Origin: Haliea salexigens DSM 19537
GTDB taxonomy: Bacteria > Pseudomonadota > Gammaproteobacteria > Pseudomonadales > Halieaceae
Direction: 5' to 3'
DNA: 35,397 nucleotides
Assembly (NCBI RefSeq): GCF_000423125.1
Contig: NZ_AUHJ01000025.1
Span: 1-35,397, forward strand
The position numbers and the translations under genes are program-made. Shown here piece after piece: positions 16,289 through 25,298 of the stretch. The notes below the pieces were generated by a model. That model ran no database searches. It was not told the DNA's origin and saw nothing but the letters and a program-made list of their open reading frames with translations. Positions within the stretch are counted from its first letter, which is position 1; each line of letters opens with the position of its first letter.

Positions 16289-18733
16289 ATGAAGGCGTGG
16301 TTGAAACCGTTATTTGGTGATGGCTACGCCGATGTTGAATTGCGCGGCCTCTTGCTGCCGGTTGGCCGGGGAGATGCCGCGTTCCACAGCTACCCGGATG
16401 AGTTTCGGCTGCAGCTTGCGGAGCGCCATGCACGGCTGTTTCTGGACGGCGACATTCTGTACGTCGTCGATTTGGACAGTGGTTCGGGCACCCAGCTGAA
16501 TGGTGAGTCGGTTGGGGGCGATCCCGTGGCCGTCGCGGCGGGCGATGTGTTGTGTTTTGGCAAGGATGTCTGCTTTGAGGCAGGGCTTGCCGAGGCTGAC
16601 GAGCCAGAAGGAGAGTCGGAAGGGCCTATTGCTGCAGACGACGACGATGAGGGTGAGCGCACGCAGATACTGACGCCGTCGACGCGTCCCCGGTTGCTGT
16701 TGTTGCCGCTGCGTTCCGGAAAAGGACTCAACCCGATTGCGGTATCGGTGTTTCCGTTTCTGGTGTCCAAGTCCACTGGGCACTTTGCCGTGTATGTACA
16801 GCAGTTCGCTGCGGAGTCCAATTTTGTTTCCCGCCGCCACGCACACATCTATGCCAGGGGTGCCGATCTCTACATCGAGGATCTGGGTAGCACCAACGGC
16901 ACGCTGCTAAACGACAGACGGCTGGACGGCGCGGCAGAGCAACTCAATACTGACGACATCCTGCAGTTTGGACACGAGCTGTTTACTTTCAAGGTTGTAC
17001 TGGAAGCCGTTCCTGTGGAGGACGGCAATACGGCGGCTACTCGACGCACCGTGCCCGAAGGCACTATTTTGGTATCGAAAGCGGCATCCTTTCTCGATGT
17101 GTACTGCGACAAACCGGAAACCGAGCAAGCTGTGCAGGATGACCAGCCGCCAGCCAGGGAGCAAAGCCCTCTTGAACAACTGAAGGCGGCGGTCAGCGCG
17201 CTGCGCGACCGCTCGATCGCGGTCTGGGAGCAGCTCCCCCTGAGCAGAGAGCTACGGCTGGCTGTGGTGGCCTTGGGTGTGGTGGTGTTGCTGGGTGGGT
17301 TTGCCGCCTGGTTGTTCGCGGACGATCGCGTGGCAACCGCTGCCGAATTGCTCGCAGAACAGCAATATGAGCCAGCATTGCTGCTCGTGGAGGGCTACCT
17401 CGCGGAGCACCCGGACGACGAGGCAGCGCAGTTGTTGGCGGATGACGCATTGCAAGGCTATGTTGTCCCGGCCTGGTCGCAAGTCATGCTCAGCGGCGAT
17501 TATCAGGCAGCTGAAGATTTGCTGCGTGTGGCGCAAAGCCAGGCGCCCAGTCAGCGTGATGACGGTGTGCTGCCGCTGCTGCACTGGCTCGTCGCACTAC
17601 AGCGCTACACAACTGAGCGGGATGCCGCGGCGTCAATCAGGCTGAGTGAGGTAGACCACCCGATGGGTGTGCTGCTGCAGCGCTGGGAGGCGAACAGCGA
17701 TGACAACTTGCGGTCGCTTGAGGACCTCGCCAGGGCGCACCCCATCTTCGAGCCCATTCGCACTGACGCTCTGAGCCAGCTGCGGGCATTGAAGAGCGAT
17801 GCGTCGGTGTTGCTCGATGCCATGACCACACTTCGCCAGCAGGTGCTGCAGCCACTCGACCCGAAAACGGGTGCTGCGGCGTTGGCGGCTCTGGAAACAT
17901 TTGAGCGCGACTACCCGAGAGTCAGTGGAGCCGAGGCCTGGCGCGCTGATGTCCGCGTCTATCTGGCGCTCAAAGCGGCGCATGCCGAAGGTGAGTTGGC
18001 GGATTACATGCGTGAACGGCAGGCGGCCAGCTTCAACACTGATTACTTCGCTGGGCTTGTCACAGCGGAGCTTCCGGAACTGGATGAGTTGCAAGCGGTG
18101 GCCGGTGATTACGCGTTGGCAGATCGACAGTGGCAGGCGGGAGAGCTGGCACCCTCGTTGGCACTTCTGGAAAAGCTTGCGCAGGGACCGTGGGGGAAAG
18201 AGGCGCGCAGTCTGCTCGCCCAGCGGCAACAGCTGCGGAATGACTTTCTGCGGCTGCCGGATCTGTACCAGACAGAGGACTATCAAACAGCATTGCTGGA
18301 TTTTTATACGCGGATAGACCCCCAACGTGACAAATTCATGTTCGACGCGCTGCGATCAGACTTCAGCAACGAACAGGAGTTCGCTGAGCGGCGAGTGAGC
18401 GAGTTGCGTGCAGCGGCAGAGGAGATATGGCAAGCCTATCAGGCCCAGGGTGGTATCAGTGGCGCTTTGCGACTTGAATCCCAGATTTCCGAGCGCTATC
18501 GCGAACAGGCAGGCCGACTCCGCGAGGCGTACTCGAAGTTGCAAGAGGCGGCGCAGATTCTCGGTCTTCTGGGGGCGGTTCCGTCCGATGCGGTAAGCGC
18601 GCTGAACACATCGGTTGTCTCTGAGGCCACGCGCCAGCGCGCGGCCATTGAGGACTTGAGCGCGGTGCTCGGTTCGGCAGCTGTTGACAACAAATCTGCT
18701 CTCCTGCCCGCTACATCCGAGGAGTCACAGTGA
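16289..18733 (+). CDS. Double-FHA-domain membrane protein with TPR-like C-terminus
   Basis: The protein has 814 residues from the ATG at 16289, with AGGGG about 9 bases upstream. A first, degenerate FHA domain (about 20-98) has ERHARL and a GSGTQLNG loop. A second (about 155-237) has the canonical phospho-threonine site S181-R-R-H and the loop GSTNGT (200-205). Between them lies an acidic linker with GERTQILTP (T125), similar to threonines phosphorylated by Hanks kinases. One membrane segment (about 323-343) follows, then a long helical region with TPR-like repeats, probably periplasmic. It likely reads the phosphorylation state set by the kinase at 1936 and the phosphatase at 11339 and passes it to the exporter encoded downstream. 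The HlyD start overlaps its stop. Confidence 0.88.
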   Translation: MKAWLKPLFGDGYADVELRGLLLPVGRGDAAFHSYPDEFRLQLAERHARLFLDGDILYVVDLDSGSGTQLNGESVGGDPVAVAAGDVLCFGKDVCFEAGLAEADEPEGESEGPIAADDDDEGERTQILTPSTRPRLLLLPLRSGKGLNPIAVSVFPFLVSKSTGHFAVYVQQFAAESNFVSRRHAHIYARGADLYIEDLGSTNGTLLNDRRLDGAAEQLNTDDILQFGHELFTFKVVLEAVPVEDGNTAATRRTVPEGTILVSKAASFLDVYCDKPETEQAVQDDQPPAREQSPLEQLKAAVSALRDRSIAVWEQLPLSRELRLAVVALGVVVLLGGFAAWLFADDRVATAAELLAEQQYEPALLLVEGYLAEHPDDEAAQLLADDALQGYVVPAWSQVMLSGDYQAAEDLLRVAQSQAPSQRDDGVLPLLHWLVALQRYTTERDAAASIRLSEVDHPMGVLLQRWEANSDDNLRSLEDLARAHPIFEPIRTDALSQLRALKSDASVLLDAMTTLRQQVLQPLDPKTGAAALAALETFERDYPRVSGAEAWRADVRVYLALKAAHAEGELADYMRERQAASFNTDYFAGLVTAELPELDELQAVAGDYALADRQWQAGELAPSLALLEKLAQGPWGKEARSLLAQRQQLRNDFLRLPDLYQTEDYQTALLDFYTRIDPQRDKFMFDALRSDFSNEQEFAERRVSELRAAAEEIWQAYQAQGGISGALRLESQISERYREQAGRLREAYSKLQEAAQILGLLGAVPSDAVSALNTSVVSEATRQRAAIEDLSAVLGSAAVDNKSALLPATSEESQ

Positions 18734-20103
18734 TTACGAAACCGCAACGATCTCTTCGGCTGGCAGACGCTCTGCGCGACCACAGTCTGGAGGGCATCGC
18801 GATTCTTGTCTCCGAACCTGCTCGCCTCATAAAAGTCACCAATATTCTGATCGCCGGTGTGCTGCTGGTGGCGTTCATCTGGGCGTTTTTCGCGAAAGCG
18901 GACGTTGTAGTGACAGCTCAGGGGGTCCTGGTACCGAAAGCGGATATTCGACGTGTGTATGCCCCCATTGATGGCGAACTGGTCGATGTGTATGTGTCGC
19001 CCGGTGTTCCTGTTCAGGAAGGCGACATTATCGCGCGAATCAATGCGCGCAGTGCGATCGATTCGGCATCGAAAGCACTGGAGTCCAAGCTTCGCCTGGA
19101 TCAGGCTCAACTGGAATATGAGCGCCTACCCGCCAAGCTTGCGTTACAGCAGCGCAAGGCGGAGGCGATGAAAGCCAAGCTGGATTTCCTGCAGCAGGAG
19201 ACTGATAAGAAACTGGAGGAAGGCCTGTTCAAGCTGGCGGGAGCCCAGCGTGCCAAGCTCGACGAAGCGCGCGCTGCGCTGGAGCAGGCGCGGCGCACCG
19301 AAGCGGCCGCGGAGGAAGAGAAAGCGCAGTATGAGCGGCTTGCGAGCATGGAGGGCGGTGGCGGAGTGTCGCAAATGCAGGTACAACAGAAGTTCAATGC
19401 CTACCTCGATGCCCAGGCCAAGACCGGTGCAGCACAGGCGCGCCTGTCGTCTCTTGAGTATGAACTCAACCGAGCTATCTCCGAAGCCGACAGCAACGTG
19501 GCAAACGCATCGCAGGAACTTGCGGAACAGCGCGTGCAATACGAAACGCTGCTGCGCGATATGGAGCAGGAGCAGGCGAAAGTCGAATTCCAGCTGCGCA
19601 GCGCACGTATCGCTGCAGATGCCGCTGAGCGGGTCAGCTTCAAGAACTTCGATGAAAACAACTTTCTGAAAATACATGCGCCGATCAGCGGCGTTGTTAC
19701 CGAGGTGCCACTTACCCAGCGCGGCGACAAGGTCCAGTCTTCGCAGCCGCTGGTGAATATTGCGCCCTCCGACACCCAGCGCATATTGCAGATCCAGATC
19801 CCTGAGAACGAGCGTGGGTTTCTGCAGGTAGGCCAAAGCGTGAAAGTCAAATTCAACGCTTTCCCCTACCAGACCTATGGCTCGGTAGAGGGGAGGCTGG
19901 ATTACATATCGCCGGCTGTGGTGCAGGGGAAGGAGGGTGCGCCACCCACATACGAGGGCAAGGTTCAACTTGAGCGTGAAACCATTGAAACCACAAATGG
20001 GGATGTGTTGCTGCGCTATGGGATGGGAGGAGTCGCGGAAATTGTCGTGCGCAAGCGTCGCGTGATTGATCTGGCGCTGGAGCCTTTCAGGAGCGCCAGG
20101 TGA
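18730..20103 (+). CDS. HlyD-family membrane fusion protein of the peptide exporter
   Basis: The protein has 457 residues with a GTG start at 18730 that overlaps the FHA stop by four bases and has GAGGAG at 18719-18724. A short cytoplasmic N-terminus and one membrane segment (about 38-54) lead into a lipoyl/barrel-sandwich half (VYAPIDGELVDVYVSPG). A long alpha-helical hairpin (about 110-300, rich in Glu, Ala, Gln and Lys) is followed by the returning half (IHAPISGVVTEVP) and a beta-barrel region. It is the periplasmic adaptor joining the ABC transporter at 20973 to the outer membrane factor at 14800. Confidence 0.93.
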   Translation: MITKPQRSLRLADALRDHSLEGIAILVSEPARLIKVTNILIAGVLLVAFIWAFFAKADVVVTAQGVLVPKADIRRVYAPIDGELVDVYVSPGVPVQEGDIIARINARSAIDSASKALESKLRLDQAQLEYERLPAKLALQQRKAEAMKAKLDFLQQETDKKLEEGLFKLAGAQRAKLDEARAALEQARRTEAAAEEEKAQYERLASMEGGGGVSQMQVQQKFNAYLDAQAKTGAAQARLSSLEYELNRAISEADSNVANASQELAEQRVQYETLLRDMEQEQAKVEFQLRSARIAADAAERVSFKNFDENNFLKIHAPISGVVTEVPLTQRGDKVQSSQPLVNIAPSDTQRILQIQIPENERGFLQVGQSVKVKFNAFPYQTYGSVEGRLDYISPAVVQGKEGAPPTYEGKVQLERETIETTNGDVLLRYGMGGVAEIVVRKRRVIDLALEPFRSAR

Positions 20104-20191
20104 CAGGGCGCACTGTTGCGCTACGAATCGGAGAGTAATAACGGGCAGTTCAGGCAAACCAAGCGGTAATTATCTTGAAGAGGGGAAGACA

Positions 20192-20938
20192 ATGGATATC
20201 GTTCGTATAGATGGAAAAACGCTGACAAGTGATGATCTGGTGGGCTGGCTGAAGCTCTCTGGTCGCTTTTCGCATGTTGTGCAGGACATCATCAAGGAAA
20301 AACTCGCGGCCACTGCCGCACGCAAACATGGCCTCACGGCCAGCCCTGATGAACTGCAGAACAGGGCAGACCAGCATCGGCGTGCGCTCGGACTGCATCG
20401 AGCCAAAGAAGCCAATGAGTTTCTCGATGATGCGTCGCTCTCGCTTGAGCAATATGAAGCGTTCCTTGAAGATGCCCTGCTGGCGGAAAAAATGCGCGCT
20501 GATATCTGCAGTGAGGCGGCTATCGAAGAGTATTTCTCCCTGCATGCGCCGCAGTTTGATGCTGTGGAGCTGAGCCACCTGGTAGTGACGGGAGAAGGCA
20601 AAGCCCGGGAGATTGTTTCGCTTCTGGGGGAGGACCCAGACAGTTTCGACGAGATTGCCGCGGAACATTCGACCGCTGAGTCCGCCTCGGATGGCGGGCG
20701 GGTTGGCAAAGTCATGCGTGGCGCGCTGAACCCGACGCTAGAGGCGAAACTGTTCAATGCGTCGGTCGGCGAAGTTCTTGGCCCCTTCGATGCCGATTCG
20801 GAAAACACATTCGAGATTTTCTCGGTGACTGCCAAGTACGACGCTGTGCTGGACGATACGACGCGCGATGCCGTCAGCAACCTGCTTTATAACGAATGGC
20901 TGGAAACTGCAGCCCGCGACTTCAAGGTAGAAGTGTAG
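20192..20938 (+). CDS. Parvulin-type peptidyl-prolyl isomerase, no signal peptide
   Basis: The protein has 248 residues from the ATG at 20192, with AGGGGA at 20181-20186; the in-frame extension back to 20066 overlaps hlyD and is not natural. A helical N-terminal half (about 1-115) resembles SurA/PpiC chaperone arms. A parvulin domain (about 117-215) shows ELSHLVV, FDEIAAEHS, the GGRVGKVMRG segment and GEVLGPF. Unlike SurA it has no signal peptide or membrane segment, so it should act in the cytoplasm, perhaps holding precursors before export. PpiC-like genes next to HlyD and C39-ABC genes are known from other bacterial, notably cyanobacterial, peptide-export loci. Each core here contains two prolines (P33 and P41). 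Confidence 0.82.
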   Translation: MDIVRIDGKTLTSDDLVGWLKLSGRFSHVVQDIIKEKLAATAARKHGLTASPDELQNRADQHRRALGLHRAKEANEFLDDASLSLEQYEAFLEDALLAEKMRADICSEAAIEEYFSLHAPQFDAVELSHLVVTGEGKAREIVSLLGEDPDSFDEIAAEHSTAESASDGGRVGKVMRGALNPTLEAKLFNASVGEVLGPFDADSENTFEIFSVTAKYDAVLDDTTRDAVSNLLYNEWLETAARDFKVEV

Positions 20939-20972
20939 GTGAGAGCCTGCGAACGGTCTGCGGAGGGCCAGG

Positions 20973-23900
20973 GTGACTGAAGAAACGAGTATACCGGAGG
21001 CCGATGTAGCCTCTTTGGCGGAGCTGCTGGCGCAGATCGATTTCCTGTCTGCGCTAAGCGCTGAGCAGCGCCTGACCCTGGCGCAGTCTTCGAGTGTTAC
21101 GCACTACGAGCTTGGCGATGGTGTTGTATCGGAGGGAGATCAAACGCAGGGTCTGCTCGTCGTCGTGCAGGGGCGGGTTCGCCTTTTTCAGGAATCTGGC
21201 GGCAAGGAAGCCAGTATCGGTGTGCGTAAATCCGGTGATGTTCTCGGCGAACTGGGTGCTCTGCGCAACGTTCGCTACGAGTTTTCCTGTCGCGCGTCGT
21301 CTGCCACGGAAATCGCGCTGATTCCCGCCGCCGCGTTCGCCGCGGTGTTCAGGGAAAATTCCGAGGCGGAGGATTTCATGAGTAGCCATGCCGCGATTCG
21401 AGCGGCGGGTGGTGTGGTCAGCCAGTTTTTCGAGCTGGGCAGTGCGGTCGATACCGAGGAGCTGAAGCGACTGGTAGCCAGCGTCGGGATCAAAAGCGTC
21501 GCTGCGGGCACCGAAGTGATGACGCAGGATACGAGCAATGACAGGCGGCTCTATGTTATTCGGCAGGGGCGGGTTCGCCTCGTAAGGCAAGAGAAAGACG
21601 TCGAATATCCGCTGGCGACCCTGGTTCAAGGTGAGATATTCGGTGAGAAGGCCTGCTTGCTACGCCAGGCACAACTGGCTTCCGCCAGGGCCGAAACAGA
21701 CCTGATTCTGCTTATCATCCCGGAAGACACTGTACGCGCGATACTCGAGCACAACCCCAGGCTGCGCCCGGCCATCGAGGACCGCATCCAGTTTCTTGAC
21801 CGGGAGTTGGCGCGTCAAAAACAACTCCGCGAGAAGCGTGGCTCCCAGTTCAGTCTGGATGTCGAGTCCAGGTCTGGCTTTGGCCAGCGGGTACTGGAAC
21901 GCTTTCCGCTCGTTCAGCAGGCGGAGGAAATGGACTGTGGTGCGGCTTGTCTCGCCATGGTCTGCAAATATTTTGGTATACCCATGGGGCTGGGGAAACT
22001 GCGCGACCTGGTGAACGTATCCCGGGAAGGCGCTTCATTGGACAGCGTCGCCAAGGCCGCAGAGGCACTGGGTTTCAGTACCCGTGGTGTGCAGTCCACA
22101 TTGGGCGCCATGAAGAGCTTCGATTTCCCGTTGATCGCGCACTGGGAGGGGTACCACTTTGTTGTGGTCTACGGCATATCGAGCCAGCACGTCTGGATAG
22201 CTGACCCGGGCCCCGGATTTCGCAAGCTGACCATTGAGGAATTCGAGAAGGGCTGGACGGGAACCTGTCTGCTCTTCAAGCCCGCGAATATCGAGTCGCA
22301 CGCAGCTCGCCAGGAGTCACCCTGGAAGCGGTTTGTGGGTTACCTCGCCCCACATCGCTCAACGGTCACACACCTTTTCCTTGCTGCGTTGGTCATTCAG
22401 TTACTGGGCCTGGCGCCACCCGTCATCACGCAGAACATCCTTGATAAAGTGATCGTGCACGAGAACGCACAGCTGTTGTTGATGTTAACGGTGGGTTTGG
22501 TGCTGAGTCAGTTGTTCGCGCAGTTGACCACCATTATGCGCGGATATCTCGCGGCCTTCATGACGCGAAGTATGGACTTCGCCATGATGTCCGGCTTTTT
22601 CCAGCACGCGATGGCTTTGCCGGTGGCGTTTTTCGCCAATCGCCGTACCGGTGATGTGATTGCGCGATTCCAGGAAAACCAGACCATTCGGGACTTCCTT
22701 ACGGGGCAAACGGTAGGCACCGTGCTGAATGTCATGATGGTATTCGTGTATCTGACGGTCATGTTTATGTACAACGTCAAACTGACGTTGATAATGCTGG
22801 CGCTGGTCATCCCCATATTTGTGCTGACAGTCCTCGTCACGCCGCGCATGAAAGAATATAGCCGAAAGATCTTCGAGACTTCCACCGAAGCGGAAGGTCT
22901 TCTGATGGAGACGGTGAGCGCCGCTGAGTCGGTCAAGGCGATGGGCATCGAGCGTCAGGTACGTCTCAGCTGGGAGCGGAAGTACGCTAATGCATTGAAT
23001 GTCCAATATGACGCTCAGGGTTTTCAATTATTCGTGGCGTTCGGCAGCCAGTTGCTGAATATCGCGGCTACGGTAGCCATCCTCTACATCGGTGCCAATA
23101 TGGTGATCGCGCAAGAGCTGAGTGTCGGGCAGCTGATTGCTTTCAACATGTTGGCAAGCTCAGTGATGACGCCTTTACTGCAGCTGGTCAGCCTGTGGGA
23201 TGAGCTGCACGCTGCAGGTATAGCGATGGAGCGCCTGGGAGATGTCCTTGACCTCGAGCCGGAGCAAAAGCCGGCAGAGATGAGCTCGCGTATTGTGCTG
23301 CCGCAGTTACAGGGTGATGTGAGTTTCAAGAATGTCTATTTCCGTTACGGCGACAAGGATACGAGCTACGTACTGGAAGATATCAACCTGGAGATAAAAC
23401 AGGGTGAACTGGTGGCACTGGTGGGCAGGAGTGGCTCCGGTAAATCCACGCTTGCCAAGCTATTGGTGGGTTTCTACCCGCCGACGGAGGGCAAAATCCT
23501 GGTCGACGGTTACGACCTCAATCTCATCGAGACCCAGCGTTACCGCGCGCAGCTCGGTTACGTCATGCAAAGCAACTTGTTGTTTCAGGGCACGATCGCA
23601 GAAAACATCGCCATGGGCGATGAGGATCCTGACAAGCGACGCATCGTGGACGCCGCGGAACTGGCAGATGCGCACGGTTTTATCAGTAATCTGCCGCGAG
23701 GATATGAGCAGGAAGTCGGGGAGCGCGGTACAGGCTTGTCGGGCGGTCAGGTTCAGCGGTTGTGTATTGCCCGGGCGCTGTACCGCGACCCGCGTATCCT
23801 GATTCTTGATGAGGCCACATCGTCCCTCGATACGGAGTCCGAGAGCAATATCCTGAGTAATATGGATGGCATATTGCAGGGGCGTACTGCACTGGTAATC

Positions 23901-24044
23901 GCGCACCGCCTGAGCACGATCATGCGCGCGGATAAAATTCTGGTCCTCTATAACGGTGCAATCGCGGAAAGCGGCACTCATGAAGAGTTACTCGCTGCGA
24001 AAGGTATGTATTTTCAACTGGTGCAGAAGCAGATCGCCGCATGA
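20973..24044 (+). CDS. Peptidase-containing ABC exporter with two cNMP-like domains
   Basis: The protein has 1023 residues with a GTG start and GGAGGG at 20962-20967. Two cyclic-nucleotide-binding-like domains (about 22-135 and 152-262) are followed by a C39 peptidase domain (about 309-437) with oxyanion Q316, catalytic C322 (DCGAAC), H395 and D411, all present. A six-helix exporter membrane domain (about 460-745) precedes the ATPase, with Walker A GRSGSGKST (818-826), signature LSGGQ (922-926), Walker B ILILDE (942-947) and H978. The intact C39 site should cut after the GG of the peptide leaders encoded at 224 and 761. The layout resembles HetC-type cNMP-C39-ABC proteins. Both cNMP-like domains lack the phosphate-binding arginine, so another ligand or a purely structural role is possible. 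Confidence 0.93.
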   Translation: MTEETSIPEADVASLAELLAQIDFLSALSAEQRLTLAQSSSVTHYELGDGVVSEGDQTQGLLVVVQGRVRLFQESGGKEASIGVRKSGDVLGELGALRNVRYEFSCRASSATEIALIPAAAFAAVFRENSEAEDFMSSHAAIRAAGGVVSQFFELGSAVDTEELKRLVASVGIKSVAAGTEVMTQDTSNDRRLYVIRQGRVRLVRQEKDVEYPLATLVQGEIFGEKACLLRQAQLASARAETDLILLIIPEDTVRAILEHNPRLRPAIEDRIQFLDRELARQKQLREKRGSQFSLDVESRSGFGQRVLERFPLVQQAEEMDCGAACLAMVCKYFGIPMGLGKLRDLVNVSREGASLDSVAKAAEALGFSTRGVQSTLGAMKSFDFPLIAHWEGYHFVVVYGISSQHVWIADPGPGFRKLTIEEFEKGWTGTCLLFKPANIESHAARQESPWKRFVGYLAPHRSTVTHLFLAALVIQLLGLAPPVITQNILDKVIVHENAQLLLMLTVGLVLSQLFAQLTTIMRGYLAAFMTRSMDFAMMSGFFQHAMALPVAFFANRRTGDVIARFQENQTIRDFLTGQTVGTVLNVMMVFVYLTVMFMYNVKLTLIMLALVIPIFVLTVLVTPRMKEYSRKIFETSTEAEGLLMETVSAAESVKAMGIERQVRLSWERKYANALNVQYDAQGFQLFVAFGSQLLNIAATVAILYIGANMVIAQELSVGQLIAFNMLASSVMTPLLQLVSLWDELHAAGIAMERLGDVLDLEPEQKPAEMSSRIVLPQLQGDVSFKNVYFRYGDKDTSYVLEDINLEIKQGELVALVGRSGSGKSTLAKLLVGFYPPTEGKILVDGYDLNLIETQRYRAQLGYVMQSNLLFQGTIAENIAMGDEDPDKRRIVDAAELADAHGFISNLPRGYEQEVGERGTGLSGGQVQRLCIARALYRDPRILILDEATSSLDTESESNILSNMDGILQGRTALVIAHRLSTIMRADKILVLYNGAIAESGTHEELLAAKGMYFQLVQKQIAA

Positions 24045-25288
24045 AACAATTCAGTTTTAAATCGCAGACCCCGGGTAGTCATGGCGGCTTGATCGAAAAA
24101 GTCGAGATTATCCGTTCACGCCTGCGCTTGGCCAGTTATCTGGATAAGCAGGAAATCGACGCGTTGCTGGAGGAGTTTAATGCGCTGCGCGCCGATATTC
24201 TCCTGGCGTCACGGACCGAGCGCCTGGAACGGGCGACGACACAGACAACTGTCGAAACAACGGGAGGGGCGAGCAAGCGCTCCCGTTATGACGAGCTGGG
24301 CTTTGAGGGTGTGCTGGGGGAGAGCCCGGGCTTACTGGAAGCACTGGAGATTGTACGCAAGGCGGCACCGACGATGCTCCCTATACTCATTGACGGTGAG
24401 AGTGGTACCGGCAAGGAGCTGTTTGCCAAGGTTATTCACGCCAATAGCACCAGGGCAGACAAGCCCTTTGTTTCCATCAACTGTGGCGCCATACCGGAGA
24501 ACCTTATTGAATCAGAATTGTTCGGGCACAAGAAAGGCGCGTTTACCGGTGCCACGAGTGACCGTAAAGGTCGTTTTGAAGCGGCCAATGGTGGCACGAT
24601 ATTTCTTGATGAAGTGGGCGAGCTACCCATGCAGGGGCAGGTCAAGCTGTTGCGCGTACTCCAGGCCAGCGAGATTCAGCGTGTCGGCTCGGATGAGGTG
24701 ACCGCTGTCGACACCCGCGTGGTTGCGGCGACCAATCGCAACCTGGCGCAGATGTCGGAAGAAGGTGCATTTAGAGAGGACCTTTTCTATCGCCTGGGGG
24801 TGATTCACGCGAGCCTGCCGCCACTGCGCGAGCGGCGCGATGAAATCCCGCTCCTCTGTGATTATTTCTTTACCGAGGCATCCGAACAATTGGAGCGCCC
24901 TCCCGTCAAGCTATCGGAAAACCTGCACCAGTTTCTGCTCGGTTATGCTTACCCGGGGAATGTGCGGGAGCTGCGCAATCTGGTGTATCGTCTGTCCTGC
25001 CTGGCGGATGAAGTGGCTGATATCGTGCATTTGCCGAAAAATATCCGCACCGCGAACACTGCGCCCGTGTCGCAGCCGGAAAGCTATACCGGTTCCCTGG
25101 CTGATGTGAAGCGCCTTGCCAGCGATGCCGCTGAAAAGCGGTTTCTGGAGAACGGCCTTCGGGATACCAAAGGCCGTGTTGTTGACCTGGCCAAGCGGCT
25201 GGATTTGAACCGCTCGCACCTGCAAACGCTGTTAAAAAAGCACGGTATCCAGTCCAAGGCCTTCAAGCAGAATAAAGGAAGCAATTAG
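24041..25288 (+). CDS. Sigma-54 enhancer-binding transcription activator
   Basis: The protein has 415 residues, and its ATG overlaps the transporter stop (ATGA). The AAA+ domain (about 88-320) has Walker A GESGTGKE (119-126), the sigma-54-contacting GAFTGA loop (166-171), Walker B TIFLDE (186-191) and the sensor region FREDLFYRL. The C-terminus (about 355-410) is a Fis-type helix-turn-helix that ends in a basic tail. The N-terminal region is only about 85 residues, helical, and is neither a receiver, GAF nor FHA domain. Control of activity is therefore open: a partner protein or threonine phosphorylation are candidates. It should act at the four sigma-54 promoters found in this cluster, including the one driving its own operon. 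Confidence 0.94.
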   Translation: MKQFSFKSQTPGSHGGLIEKVEIIRSRLRLASYLDKQEIDALLEEFNALRADILLASRTERLERATTQTTVETTGGASKRSRYDELGFEGVLGESPGLLEALEIVRKAAPTMLPILIDGESGTGKELFAKVIHANSTRADKPFVSINCGAIPENLIESELFGHKKGAFTGATSDRKGRFEAANGGTIFLDEVGELPMQGQVKLLRVLQASEIQRVGSDEVTAVDTRVVAATNRNLAQMSEEGAFREDLFYRLGVIHASLPPLRERRDEIPLLCDYFFTEASEQLERPPVKLSENLHQFLLGYAYPGNVRELRNLVYRLSCLADEVADIVHLPKNIRTANTAPVSQPESYTGSLADVKRLASDAAEKRFLENGLRDTKGRVVDLAKRLDLNRSHLQTLLKKHGIQSKAFKQNKGSN

Positions 25289-25298
25289 GGCCTGCGGG

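Noticed and set aside
1936-18733. Type VI secretion accessory cluster
   Set aside because: Kinase, PP2C and FHA are present, but there is no TssB/C, Hcp, VgrG, TssJKLM or ClpV gene; the neighbours are ABC-exporter and TPS genes.
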